Positions 34,605-43,021 of a DNA stretch of 64,000 bases are shown here, one piece after another. The notes below the pieces were generated by a model. It searched no databases. It was not told the origin of the DNA and saw only the letters and a program-made list of their open reading frames with translations. A program made the translations under genes and the position numbers. Position 1 is the stretch's first letter. Every line of letters begins with the position of its first letter. Source of the DNA: Pseudomonas sp. PB101 (GTDB lineage Bacteria > Pseudomonadota > Gammaproteobacteria > Pseudomonadales > Pseudomonadaceae); contig NZ_RWIR01000024.1 in assembly GCF_009764265.1 (NCBI RefSeq), positions 248,001 through 312,000 on the forward strand. Direction: 5' to 3'.

Positions 34605-34665
34605 GCAGATACTCCTTTTTGTTGGAGACTCGATCCTATCGAGCCGCACCGCCACAGACTCATCC

Positions 34666-34695
34666 GATTGCGCAGCCGAATGACGGATTGCGCAG
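34666..34695. promoter_or_regulatory. GATTGCGCAG direct repeat, 20-bp phase (probable AraC-type site)
   Basis: GATTGCGCAG occurs at 34666-34675 and 34686-34695 in the same orientation, exactly 20 bases apart, as is common for AraC-family half sites. It precedes the opine-dehydrogenase operon. The same arrangement recurs at 38846-38875. Confidence 0.65.
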
Positions 34696-34700
34696 GAGTC

Positions 34701-35675
34701 TCAATGCTTCTGCCGCCGCAGGGTATCCGACGGCAGGCAGCCATAGCGTTGCCGATAGGCACTGGAGAAATGCCCGAAACTGTTGATGCCGTGACGCAGC
34801 AGGATATCGGTGACGGTTTCACCGCCCCCGCCCTGTTTGAGCGACTCGTGGATCATCGCCAGCCGGCGGTCACGGATGTACTCGACCGGCGCTTGCTGGA
34901 GGAACTGGTTGAAGCCGTTCTGCAAGGTGCGCACCGAGACGCCGCATAGCTCGCTCAAGGTTGTCAGGCTGATCGGTTGGTCGAGGTGCTCCTCGATGTA
35001 GTCACGGGCCTTTTTCACGTGGTGCGGCAGCGGCGCGCGCGAATCGAGCAAAAGATCCGCCGAGTAGTTGTGCGGCAATTGGGTGAGCAGCAGTTGCATC
35101 AGGTATTCGGACAACCCGCCGGCGAGGCGCGAACCGTCGACGCCGCTGCCGTACAGCCGGCAGATGTAATCCAGGGTGTGATAGAGACTGACGACGCCGG
35201 CGCCCAGGTGATCGACGCTGACATCGAAGATCACCGACTGCCGCAGGCTGCGGCCGAGCAGGCGTTGCAGTTGCGTCTCCAGGGCATCACGGTCGACTCG
35301 CAGGATCAGGTTGCGGCACTCGCCATCGGTGACGATGCGGCTTTGCGCGAACGGCGAGGACACGCTCAGGTAGCCCGACTGCATCGCCGCGCTGCGCCGA
35401 CCGTGGGCGACTTCGCACTGCCCCTGCAAGGTAATCCGGAACAGGTACTGATCGGCGATGTCGCCGATGGTGATCTCCACCGGCGCGCCATAACTCAAGT
35501 CGAGCAGCGCCGAATCGCCGAAAAACACGCCGTTGAGCCGGGTGTACATCGGCTCGTCACGCAGTACGTTGAAACTGTGCGGGCACAGGTAGTGGCTGAC
35601 CTTGTCCTTGATCTCGCGGTAATCGGCCGAGCTGAGCAGGCTGTGCCGTTCCAGCAGGTGTACGTCATTCAACAT
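34701..35675 (-). CDS. AraC-family transcriptional regulator
   Basis: A 324-residue protein. The C-terminal 100 residues (KKARDYIEEHLDQPISLTTLSELCGVSVRTLQNGFNQFLQQAPVEYIRDRRLAMIHE and GINSFGHFSSAYRQRYGCLPSDTLRR) form the double helix-turn-helix; the N-terminal part is the AraC_binding_2-like ligand domain. It lies between the opine-dehydrogenase operon and the MFS gene, all on the minus strand. ATG 35675 is preferred over 35702 because the N-terminus then starts at LNDVHLLERHSLLS, before the conserved domain. It is the natural candidate for the GATTGCGCAG repeats. Confidence 0.85.
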   Translation of the reverse strand: MLNDVHLLERHSLLSSADYREIKDKVSHYLCPHSFNVLRDEPMYTRLNGVFFGDSALLDLSYGAPVEITIGDIADQYLFRITLQGQCEVAHGRRSAAMQSGYLSVSSPFAQSRIVTDGECRNLILRVDRDALETQLQRLLGRSLRQSVIFDVSVDHLGAGVVSLYHTLDYICRLYGSGVDGSRLAGGLSEYLMQLLLTQLPHNYSADLLLDSRAPLPHHVKKARDYIEEHLDQPISLTTLSELCGVSVRTLQNGFNQFLQQAPVEYIRDRRLAMIHESLKQGGGGETVTDILLRHGINSFGHFSSAYRQRYGCLPSDTLRRQKH

Positions 35676-35759
35676 CAAGGGTTCCCCCTGTTTGAAGCAC
35701 ATCAGCCCCGCATCCGTTGAAGGAGCGAGGCCGAGGTGCCGATTGCGGTCTGTGGCTGA

Positions 35760-37115
35760 TCAGGCCCGGGTCGGATATTCCCGGGCATAACTTTCACGGA
35801 AGCGACGGCAACCGCGCCACAGTAGAAGTACGGTCAAGGCCGACGCGCCGGCGATTACCAGTGACATCGACGAGCCCACCGCCGCGGGCGAGCCGAAGTA
35901 GCGGTCGGTCAGCAACGCCACCAGCGTGGTGCCCAGGCCCAGGCCCAGCAGGTTGCTGATCAGCAGGAACACGGCAGAAACCTGTGCACGCACCTGGTTC
36001 GGCGCGAGGATCTGCATCGCCGCCGTGGAGGCTGGCATCGGGAACGAGGCGAAGAACATCGCCGGCACCAACAGCGTCACCGACAGCCATAGTTGATCGG
36101 CTTGCGGGAACAGTACGGCCGGCACCGCCATGCCGAGGGCACCGATGACGCCGGTGCGCATGGCCGCATCCTGATGACCTTTCTTGGCCAGATAGTCGGT
36201 GAGCCAGCCACCGAACAGTACCCCGGCGGTGTTGGCCACCAGCAGCACGGTGCCGAGCATGTAGCCCGCCTCCATTGGCGACAGGCCGAACTTGCGGATG
36301 TACAGCGCCGGGCTCCAGCTCATCATGCAGAACAGGGCCATGGCGTAGAACGAAAAACCCAGGTAATGGCAGGTGAAGGTGGCACGGTGCCGGCCGAGAA
36401 AGCGCAAGCCATCGGTCATCGCGACCTTCTTCGCCTTACCCTGCGCATCGACCTGCAGGCCCTTGCGCGCCGGGTCGCGCACCGTGAGCCAGATCAACAG
36501 GCCGACGACGATGCCGGGCAGGCCGACAATGAAGAAAGCCAGCTGCCAGGCCTTCATCGCGCCGAGAAAAGCGACCTCGATGGTGTTCATGTCCTTGAGC
36601 ATCGCGATCACATAGCCGCCCACCAGGAAGGCCAGGCCACCACCGACGAACGAGCCGATCGAGTAGATGCCCACGGCGCGACCGAGTTTCTCCTTGGGGA
36701 ACATGTCGCTGAACATCGAGTAGGCCGAGGGCGACAGGGCCGCTTCGCCGACGCCGACACCAATGCGCGCGAGGAACATCTGCAGGAAGTTCTTGCTCAG
36801 GCCGCAGGCCGCTGTCGCCAGGCTCCAGAACACGACGCCGACGGCGATGATCTTCGGTCGCGAAAAGCGGTCGGCCAGGTAGGCGATGGGCATGCCCATG
36901 AAGGCGTAGAACAACGAAAAGGCCAGCCCGTGCAGCAAGCTGAACTGGGTGTCGCTGATCTGCAGGTCGGCCTTGATCGGCTCGATCATCAACGCCAGGA
37001 TCTGCCGATCCACAAATGAAAAGATGTAGGCGACCATGCACAGGCCGACCACGTACCACTCGTAAAGGTAGGTTTTTTTCTTTTGCAGGACCGCGTTATC
37101 GACCTGGATATTCAC
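35760..37115 (-). CDS. MFS transporter (spinster/organic-acid type)
   Basis: A 451-residue twelve-segment transporter. FVDRQILALMIEPIKADLQISDTQFSLLHGLAFSLFYAFMGMPIAYLADR is the segment 1-2 motif of the spinster-like MFS family, including the D-R-loop motif ADRFSRPKI. GTG 37115 is the likely start: AGGAG lies nine bases before it, whereas ATG 37145 lacks a ribosome site. It is flanked by the AraC gene and the OprD gene, all on the minus strand, so it should import the substrate taken up through that porin. Confidence 0.82.
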   Translation of the reverse strand: MNIQVDNAVLQKKKTYLYEWYVVGLCMVAYIFSFVDRQILALMIEPIKADLQISDTQFSLLHGLAFSLFYAFMGMPIAYLADRFSRPKIIAVGVVFWSLATAACGLSKNFLQMFLARIGVGVGEAALSPSAYSMFSDMFPKEKLGRAVGIYSIGSFVGGGLAFLVGGYVIAMLKDMNTIEVAFLGAMKAWQLAFFIVGLPGIVVGLLIWLTVRDPARKGLQVDAQGKAKKVAMTDGLRFLGRHRATFTCHYLGFSFYAMALFCMMSWSPALYIRKFGLSPMEAGYMLGTVLLVANTAGVLFGGWLTDYLAKKGHQDAAMRTGVIGALGMAVPAVLFPQADQLWLSVTLLVPAMFFASFPMPASTAAMQILAPNQVRAQVSAVFLLISNLLGLGLGTTLVALLTDRYFGSPAAVGSSMSLVIAGASALTVLLLWRGCRRFRESYAREYPTRA

Positions 37116-37141
37116 TAGTGTTTGCTCCTCTTGGAATCCGC

Positions 37142-37216
37142 TCATGCGCGTAGCGATGCGCAGAACAACGACTGGAAAGTTGCGGGGCAGATGCAAAGGA
37201 CATAGGGTTCGAACAT
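37142..37216 (-). CDS. Possible 24-residue leader peptide between oprD-type gene and MFS gene
   Basis: An ATG at 37216 has AAGAGG eight bases upstream and opens a 24-codon frame, rich in Cys, Phe and Pro and beginning MFEPYVLCIC, that ends 26 bases before the MFS start codon. AACAATAA, an A-rich Hfq/Crc-type motif, overlaps the ribosome site at about 37222-37232. It could be a regulatory leader whose translation is blocked by Crc. Nothing shows it is made. Confidence 0.35.
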   Translation of the reverse strand: MFEPYVLCICPATFQSLFCASLRA

Positions 37217-37263
37217 GGTCAGGCCTCTTATTGTTATGGGGTCAATCACTGGGTGGACCGGGC

Positions 37264-38514
37264 TTACCAGAACTTCCAGGTGTAGGTCGTGGCGACTCGG
37301 AATTCGTTGTAGTCGTAGCCGTACTTCTGTTTCACGTCGATGTTGCGCACGTCCAGCCCCAGGCCTTGCAGCGCCCCGCTCTGGACCACGTAGCTGAGCC
37401 CGAGGAAACGTTCGCTTTCCTGGTTGTCGCTGAGGTTGTTGCCGCGGTTCCAGTGGGTGCCCTTGATGTAGCGGGTGTAGAGCTTCAGCCCCGGCATGCC
37501 CATGCCGGCAAAGTCATAGCTGTAGCGAGCGCCCCAGGACTTTTCACCCGGGCGGACGAACCCCAGGGACGACCAGTGCACCAGGTAGGGTTGCGGGATA
37601 TAACCGTTCATCGTCGGGAACACGCTGTCACCGAGCATGCGCTGGTAACTGAGGCCAAACATGTGGGCGCCTTTGAGCAAGGTGAACAAGCCACCGTAGG
37701 AACGGTTGTCGATTTCACCATTCAAGGCATTGCCGTCTTCATTGTTGTTGAAGTAGCGCAAGTCGGTTTTAAGTTTGTAGCCATTACCCAAGTCAACCAT
37801 GTGCATCAGGCCGAAATAGTGTTGCTGATAAATATCGTGCAACACGCCATAGAAATAACTGGCTTGCAGGTTTTTGGTGATGTCGTAAGTGGCGCCGCCA
37901 AAGTCCAGGCCGTCACTGTCGAGATTATCGGTGGAGCCAAACTTGTACAGTTTTTCGTGGTTGGAAGATTCCCGTGTCGCCGCCGACCAGAAACGACCGC
38001 CGGTCAGCGTCAACCCATCGACTTCCCTGGACTCGACCACAGCGCCTTGATAGATCGTATCCAACTGCCGACTGGTGTCATCGTAGGCCACCGGCAGTTG
38101 TGGACGAAGGTCACCCACCTTCAACTCGGTCTTGCTGTAGCGCATCTTCAAGGTTGCACCGGCGCGACTGTAGTCATCGGCCGTCTGCTGGTCGCTGACG
38201 CTGTACGGCAGCGAACCGTCGTTGCCCGACGAATCCAGGCGCACGGCGTATTGCGCGTCCACATCAAGACCGATGGCCAGGGCCGTGTCGGTGTAACCGG
38301 AGGTGAACTGCGCATCGAAACCCTGAGACCAACTATGCACTTCAGAAACCGGCGCATTGGTATTGGTGTAATTACGGTGCAAGTAGAAGTTACGCGTATC
38401 GACTTTGAAGTGACTGTCATCAATAACATCGGCATGTACTGCCAATGGCGAACAGATCATCCCCAACACGCTGGCAATACTGAGCCCACGGCAAGGCTGC
38501 TTTACTTCATGCAT
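37264..38514 (-). CDS. OprD-family outer-membrane porin
   Basis: A 416-residue protein with a signal peptide (SIASVLGMICSPLAVHA, cut near residue 28) and a C-terminus ending YTWKFW, the aromatic end required for outer-membrane assembly. DTRNFYLHRNYTN, LKMRYSKTELKVGDLRPQLPV and RFWSAATRESSNHEKLY match OprD-family strands and loops. OprD channels admit amino acids, aromatic or organic acids; the neighbouring opine-dehydrogenase and MFS genes suggest a nitrogenous carboxylate. It is upstream of the MFS gene. The promoter region contains GATTGCGCAG repeats 332 bases upstream. Confidence 0.88.
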   Translation of the reverse strand: MHEVKQPCRGLSIASVLGMICSPLAVHADVIDDSHFKVDTRNFYLHRNYTNTNAPVSEVHSWSQGFDAQFTSGYTDTALAIGLDVDAQYAVRLDSSGNDGSLPYSVSDQQTADDYSRAGATLKMRYSKTELKVGDLRPQLPVAYDDTSRQLDTIYQGAVVESREVDGLTLTGGRFWSAATRESSNHEKLYKFGSTDNLDSDGLDFGGATYDITKNLQASYFYGVLHDIYQQHYFGLMHMVDLGNGYKLKTDLRYFNNNEDGNALNGEIDNRSYGGLFTLLKGAHMFGLSYQRMLGDSVFPTMNGYIPQPYLVHWSSLGFVRPGEKSWGARYSYDFAGMGMPGLKLYTRYIKGTHWNRGNNLSDNQESERFLGLSYVVQSGALQGLGLDVRNIDVKQKYGYDYNEFRVATTYTWKFW

Positions 38515-39022
38515 CTAACTTCTCCACATCTGTATGTGCTGGGCACTGTATTTATAGGAGCAGAATTAAACTAAAAACTAAAAGCGCTGGTCTTTTGTTG
38601 TTATCGGGTAAAGCGCCTGGGGGCTCAATGGTGCAATCCGCTACGACGACACGCTTCGTGCCTGTGCAAGGTAAGTCAGTAGGCCCCGCGCGGGTATCAA
38701 GATGAACAGCATCCGTTGAGGGGTAATCTCCAACCCGGCTAAAGGTTTCCCTTAGTCCACACCACCGGCATTGCGCAAACCGGCACCGACGTCGTGGTAG
38801 TGGATGAGCCCTAAACTAGCGATTGCACTGCCTGCCAACCTCCCCGATTGCGCAGGCAACTCTCCGATTGCGCAGCCTGATGCGGAGCGCCTTGGCACTG
38901 AACCGGGCCAGAACCCAGGCCTACAGGTAAAGATGCGGCCGCTCCCGACCCAGAGTGTGTAAAAACGCAGAGACTGTTTGGAAAACAGACTTCAATATGG
39001 GTGACCTGAAAGGAGTAACACC
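38515..39022. other. Regulatory gap between oprD-type gene and dinB
   Basis: 508 bases without a convincing gene. It carries the second GATTGCGCAG pair at 38846-38875, a related CATTGCGCAA at 38771-38780 and the start signals of the divergent dinB-type gene (AGGAG before 39023). The distance to the porin suggests a long leader. Confidence 0.5.
38846..38875. promoter_or_regulatory. GATTGCGCAG direct repeat, 20-bp phase (second copy)
   Basis: GATTGCGCAG at 38846-38855 and 38866-38875, same strand and same 20-base spacing as at 34666. It probably binds the same AraC-type protein and links the porin gene to the opine-dehydrogenase operon, though it is also 148 bases upstream of the dinB-type gene. 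Confidence 0.65.
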
Positions 39023-39568
39023 ATGAGCCGCACCCGCCATACCTGCCTGATGGCGACCTACAACCAGTGGATGAACGCAAAGATCTATCAAGCGGCCAAC
39101 AGCCTGTCCGATGAAGAGCTCGCAGTGGACCGCAAAGCATTCTTCGGCTCCATTCTCGGCACGCTTAATCACCTGGTGGCCGGGGACACCGTCTGGCTCA
39201 AGCGCTTCGCGACGCACCCGGCGAACTATCCGGCGCTGGAGCCGATTCGACAGCTGCCTGCCCCCAGGAACCTCAACGAGTTGCTGTTCTCGAATATCCG
39301 CGAGCTGTCGGCACATCGAGTGTGGCTCGACCAGGTCATTGTTGATTGGTCTCGCTCCATTACCGAGTCGGACCTGGATCACATCCTCAACTACTCAAGC
39401 ATGAAGGGAGTGCCCGCCGACAAGGATTTTTATGGCTTGCTCATGCACTTCTTCAACCACCAGACCCACCACCGCGGGCAAGTCACGACCTTGCTTTCAC
39501 AAGCAGGTGTCGACATCGGTGATACGGATCTGGTCATCCTTATTCCATCCGAACCCGGCACACCATAG
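39023..39568 (+). CDS. DinB-family protein
   Basis: A 181-residue protein with the DinB four-helix bundle and its metal-binding His residues: LNHLVAGDTVWLKRF near residue 47 and LLMHFFNHQTHHRGQVTTLL near 137-155. DinB proteins are often metal-dependent thiol S-transferases or of unknown role; nothing links it to DNA damage here. AGGAG lies ten bases before ATG. It is convergent with the CBS-domain gene. Confidence 0.83.
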   Translation: MSRTRHTCLMATYNQWMNAKIYQAANSLSDEELAVDRKAFFGSILGTLNHLVAGDTVWLKRFATHPANYPALEPIRQLPAPRNLNELLFSNIRELSAHRVWLDQVIVDWSRSITESDLDHILNYSSMKGVPADKDFYGLLMHFFNHQTHHRGQVTTLLSQAGVDIGDTDLVILIPSEPGTP

Positions 39569-39595
39569 CCGCCATCCGTTTCAGCCCGGGTCGCT

Positions 39596-40036
39596 TCATT
39601 GTCCACGGATATAGTGCTCCAGCTGCCGGATCAGGTCGGCCTGCTCGACGATGGCTTCCTTCACCAGATCACCAATCGACAGCAGGCCAATCAGTTGATC
39701 ACCGTCCACCACCGGCAGATGTCGAAGATGACTGTCGGTCATGACCACCATGCAACGCTCGATGCTCTGCCTGCTGTCTGCCGTCACCACGGGCGCGCTC
39801 ATGATGGCCCGCACCGGCGTACCGACCGAAGAGCGGCCCTGTAGAACGACTTTGCGCGCGTAGTCGCGTTCGCTGATGACACCCACCACCCGCCCTTCTT
39901 CAATCACGGGTAGCGCCCCCACATTCTTTTCAGCCATCAACTTCAGCGCTTCAAGCACCATCTGATCAGGTGCGATGCTATGGACATGCTGGTTTTGCAT
40001 GACCTTCAGTTTGAGCAATTGTGCGGCTGTTTTCAT
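39596..40036 (-). CDS. Tandem CBS-domain protein
   Basis: A 146-residue protein consisting of two CBS motifs: VHSIAPDQMVLEALKLMAEKNVGALPVIEEGRVVGVISERDYARKV and MSAPVVTADSRQSIERCMVVMTDSHLRHLPVVDGDQLIGLLSIGDLVKEAI. Such stand-alone pairs bind adenosine nucleotides and act as energy sensors. ATG 40036 precedes MKTAAQLLKLK, directly before the first domain; the long frame to 40366 crosses a terminator and is not real. The terminator upstream separates it from dctA. Confidence 0.85.
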   Translation of the reverse strand: MKTAAQLLKLKVMQNQHVHSIAPDQMVLEALKLMAEKNVGALPVIEEGRVVGVISERDYARKVVLQGRSSVGTPVRAIMSAPVVTADSRQSIERCMVVMTDSHLRHLPVVDGDQLIGLLSIGDLVKEAIVEQADLIRQLEHYIRGQ

Positions 40037-40063
40037 AAGTGCCCCCGAGATCGGTTGAAAAAG

Positions 40064-40099
40064 CAAAAAAAAACGCCTGAAACCCTTCGGTTTCAGGCG
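40064..40099 (-). terminator. Intrinsic terminator upstream of the CBS gene
   Basis: An 11-base stem CGCCTGAAACC/GGTTTCAGGCG with a four-base loop is followed on the minus strand by a run of ten T. It lies 27 bases before the CBS gene and 270 after dctA, so it ends any transcript that reads past the dctA stop. Confidence 0.85.
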
Positions 40100-40103
40100 C
40101 CTT

Positions 40104-40341
40104 TGCCTGTTCTTTTGCAGTGTCACCCACGCTCTGCCCGGCCAATCGGTCGTCGTTGACCGAGGGTGTCCCGAGGCAGGCACTGCAGGTGAGTCCGACG
40201 TGAACCTTGCAGCCTTTGTGCCAGTCGCCAGCAGACTCCTGATCCTGAGTGCGCTTGGGTGGATGCAGGCGAAAGTCCATTGGGCTGCATCCGCCTGGTG
40301 CACGATGCCATGCAGGGCGCTGTAAAAACGTGCAGAAATAC
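40104..40341. other. Intergenic gap between two terminators
   Basis: About 240 bases lie between the two minus-strand terminators. I see no gene in it. A small RNA from its own promoter, ending at the 40064-40099 terminator, would explain why a second strong terminator is here, but no promoter is evident. Confidence 0.3.
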
Positions 40342-40361
40342 AAAAGGGCCCCGAGGGGCCC
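40342..40361 (-). terminator. Intrinsic terminator of dctA
   Basis: GGGCCCC-GA-GGGGCCC, followed on the minus strand by TTTTG, starts six bases after the dctA stop. Confidence 0.75.
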
Positions 40362-40366
40362 TGCAA

Positions 40367-41722
40367 TTACACCCTCGAGGCCTTTTCAAGGCTGGGCAGC
40401 AAGGGACTGCCCGTCACTGAAGAAGGGACATGGACAGCCTGCGCCTGTACAACCTCAGGCTTCTGCTCTGCTATCTCGCCGTTGAGCGCCTTGTGCATTT
40501 TCACCGTGTCCAGTGCCCCGACCCATTTGGCAATCGCCATGGTGCCGACACCGTTGCCGATGGTATTGGTGATCGCCCGAGCCTCGGACATGAAGCGATC
40601 GACGCCCAGCAGCAGCACCATGCCCGCTACCGGAATGGTCCCCAGGGACGACAAGGTGGCGGCCAGGATGATGAACCCTGACCCGGTGACGCCTGCCGAT
40701 CCCTTGGAGGTGAACATCAAGACGGCCAGCACGATCAATTGGTCGGTCAGGGTCAGCGGCGTGTTGGTTGCCTGGGCGATGAAGATCGCGGCGATGGTGT
40801 AGTAGATCGCCTGGCCGTCCGGGTTGAAGGTCAAACCGGATGGAATGATCATCCCGGCGACGGGTTTGGATACACCGGCCTTTTCCATTTTGGAAATCAT
40901 CTGCGGCAGCACCGATTCCGAAGAGCTGGTGCCCAGTACCGTGAACAATTCTTCCTTGATGAACTTGAGGAACTTCCACAGGCTGAAACCGCTGTAGCGG
41001 CAGATAGGCCCGAGCACAAAGATCACGAACACTGCGCAGGTCAGATAGACGCAGGCCATCAGTTTGCCGAGGGAGAACAACGAGCCGAAGCCGTACTTGC
41101 CGATAGTGAATGCAATGGCGCCAAAGGCACCGATCGGCGCCAGGCGCATGACCATGTTGACGATGCGGAACATGCCCTGCATCAGGCTGTCCAGTGTGTC
41201 GACAAAGACTTTCCCGCGCGGCCCGACATGCGCCAGGGCAATGCCCAGCAGGATGGAAAACAGCAGGATCTGCAGCACATTGCCCTTGGCAAAGGCATCC
41301 ACAATGGTGTCGGGAATGATGTTCATGACGAAATCCATGAACGAGGCATGTTTCACCGCCGAGGTGTACGTCGCCAGGCTGGAGGTGTCGAGGGTGGCGA
41401 CATCGATGTTCATGCCCGCGCCGGGCTTGAACACATCGACCACCACCAGCCCGACCACCAGCGCCAGGGTCGACACCACTTCAAAATACAGCAGCGCGCG
41501 AAAGCCGACCCGGCCCAGCTCCTTCATGTTCTCCATGCGGGCGATCCCCGTGACCACGGTCAGGAAAATCACCGGTGCGAGGAGCATCTTGATCAACTTG
41601 ATGAACGCGTCGCCCAAGGGTTTGAGCGCAACGCCGGTTTCCGGAACGAACACCCCGACGATGGCGCCGAGGACGACCGCAATGAGCACTTGTACGTAGA
41701 GTTTGCCTAATATTCTTTTCAT
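40367..41722 (-). CDS. dctA: C4-dicarboxylate/proton symporter DctA
   Basis: A 451-residue transporter of the DAACS family. [23 protein letters not shown] is segment 1, the [18 protein letters not shown] serine-rich re-entrant loop lies near residue 275, and [21 protein letters not shown] with [20 protein letters not shown] are the substrate and cation loops. It imports succinate, fumarate and malate. It lies 107 bases downstream of the tartrate/D-malate dehydrogenase gene on the same strand, so it may carry tartrate or D-malate here. AACAATAA at 41740-41747 lies just upstream of the ribosome site, where Crc/Hfq would act. Confidence 0.92.
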   Translation of the reverse strand: MKRILGKLYVQVLIAVVLGAIVGVFVPETGVALKPLGDAFIKLIKMLLAPVIFLTVVTGIARMENMKELGRVGFRALLYFEVVSTLALVVGLVVVDVFKPGAGMNIDVATLDTSSLATYTSAVKHASFMDFVMNIIPDTIVDAFAKGNVLQILLFSILLGIALAHVGPRGKVFVDTLDSLMQGMFRIVNMVMRLAPIGAFGAIAFTIGKYGFGSLFSLGKLMACVYLTCAVFVIFVLGPICRYSGFSLWKFLKFIKEELFTVLGTSSSESVLPQMISKMEKAGVSKPVAGMIIPSGLTFNPDGQAIYYTIAAIFIAQATNTPLTLTDQLIVLAVLMFTSKGSAGVTGSGFIILAATLSSLGTIPVAGMVLLLGVDRFMSEARAITNTIGNGVGTMAIAKWVGALDTVKMHKALNGEIAEQKPEVVQAQAVHVPSSVTGSPLLPSLEKASRV

Positions 41723-41739
41723 GACAGGGCCCTGATTTT

Positions 41740-41747
41740 TTATTGTT
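41740..41747 (-). promoter_or_regulatory. A-rich Hfq/Crc-type motif before dctA
   Basis: On the minus strand the sequence is AACAATAA followed by AAAA, a match to the AANAANAA catabolite-repression motif, about 18 bases before the dctA start. Crc/Hfq control of dctA is known in pseudomonads. Confidence 0.55.
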
Positions 41748-41829
41748 GTCAGGAAATGCCAAGGAGCCGGGTCCAGAGATCCGCCCCTTGGCGTAGTGCC
41801 GCAGTACTACTTTGAATCACTGGAAAATA

Positions 41830-42885
41830 TCAGCGGTTGATCAGCGCGATGACCGCATCCGTGATCTGGCGGGTGGTGGCCGTACCGCCCAGATCAGGGG
41901 TATGCAAACCGCTTTCGGTCACGGCTTCGATGGCCGACATCAGCTGTTTCGCCGCAGCCGCTTCCCCCAGGTGCTCGAGCATCATGGCCGCCGTCCAGAA
42001 GGTCGCAATCGGATTGGCCACACCCTTGCCGGTGATGTCGAACGCCGAACCGTGGATCGGTTCGAACATTGAGGGGAATTTGCGCGACGGGTTCAGGTTG
42101 GCGGTCGGCGCGATACCCAGGCTGCCGGACAGTGCAGCGGCCAGGTCGGACAGGATGTCAGCGTGCAGGTTGGTGGCGACGATCACGTCCAGCGTCGAGG
42201 GTTTGAGCACCATGCGCGTCGTCACGGCGTCGACCAGCTCCTTGTCGATCCTGACGTCGGGGAAATCATTGGCGACTTCGTAGAAAATCTCGTCCCACAA
42301 CACCATGCCATGACGCTGGGCATTGGACTTGGTGACCATGGTCAAGTGTTTGCGTGGGCGGCTCTGCGCCAGTTCGAAGGCAAAACGATGAATACGCTCC
42401 ACCCCGGCACGGGTAAACACCGACACTTCGGTGGCGACCTCTTCCGGCAAACCCCGGTGTACTCGACCACCGTTGCCGGAGTACTCGCCTTCGGAGTTTT
42501 CCCGCACCACCACCCAGTCGATCTGCTCGCCATTGAGCAGCGGGCTTTTCACCCCTGGCAACACGCGGGCCGGGCGTACGTTGGCGTACTGGTCGAAGCC
42601 CTGGCAGATCGGCAGGCGCAGGCCCCACAGGGAAATGTGATCCGGTACGTTGAGCGCGCCCACGGCACCGAAGAAAATCGCGTCGAAGGTTTTCAGTTCT
42701 TCCAGACCGCCTTCAGGAATGTAGTAACCGTTTTTCAGGTAGTTATCCGAGTTCCAGTCGAAGTGTTTGAAATCCAGTTCGAAGGCGGATTTTTTCGACA
42801 GGGCTTGCAGCACCTCGACGCCTGCGGCGATCACTTCAACACCGATGCCATCACCTGGAACCGCTGCAATCTTGTATGCACTCAT
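41830..42885 (-). CDS. Tartrate dehydrogenase/D-malate dehydrogenase (decarboxylating)
   Basis: A 351-residue member of the isocitrate/isopropylmalate dehydrogenase family. The opening YKIAAVPGDGIGVEVIAAGVEVL is the family start; VRENSEGEYSGNGGRVHRG and the Lys-Asp pair in the middle bind substrate and metal, and GSAFDITGKGVANPIATFWTAAMML is the C-terminal signature. The length and the NSEGEYSGNGG form are those of TtuC/DmlA enzymes, which oxidise D-malate or tartrate to pyruvate or oxaloglycolate. ATG 42885 has GGAG upstream. It is divergent from a LysR gene and followed by dctA. Confidence 0.88.
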   Translation of the reverse strand: MSAYKIAAVPGDGIGVEVIAAGVEVLQALSKKSAFELDFKHFDWNSDNYLKNGYYIPEGGLEELKTFDAIFFGAVGALNVPDHISLWGLRLPICQGFDQYANVRPARVLPGVKSPLLNGEQIDWVVVRENSEGEYSGNGGRVHRGLPEEVATEVSVFTRAGVERIHRFAFELAQSRPRKHLTMVTKSNAQRHGMVLWDEIFYEVANDFPDVRIDKELVDAVTTRMVLKPSTLDVIVATNLHADILSDLAAALSGSLGIAPTANLNPSRKFPSMFEPIHGSAFDITGKGVANPIATFWTAAMMLEHLGEAAAAKQLMSAIEAVTESGLHTPDLGGTATTRQITDAVIALINR

Positions 42886-42960
42886 GGTCAACTCCACTCT
42901 CTTGACGTTCTTGTTTTGCCTGTCGAACGGGCTGTTCAATCAGGGTGTGAGCGGAGTATA

Positions 42961-43001
42961 TGTAGTGAACAAATAGGTGTGAGTTACTCAGAATCACTAC
43001 A
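42961..43001. promoter_or_regulatory. Inverted repeats in the divergent dehydrogenase-lysR promoter
   Basis: TGTAGTGA (42961-42968) pairs with TCACTACA (42994-43001) over a 25-base spacer. Inside lies a perfect TGAGTTACTCA (42980-42990). They fit sites for the LysR protein. Confidence 0.6.
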
Positions 43002-43021
43002 TAAATAACTTTGAGTTACGA

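Noticed and set aside
39596..40366. A long CBS-protein frame starting at 40366
   Set aside because: It would run through a strong terminator (40064-40099) and adds non-conserved sequence; the CBS protein starts naturally at 40036.
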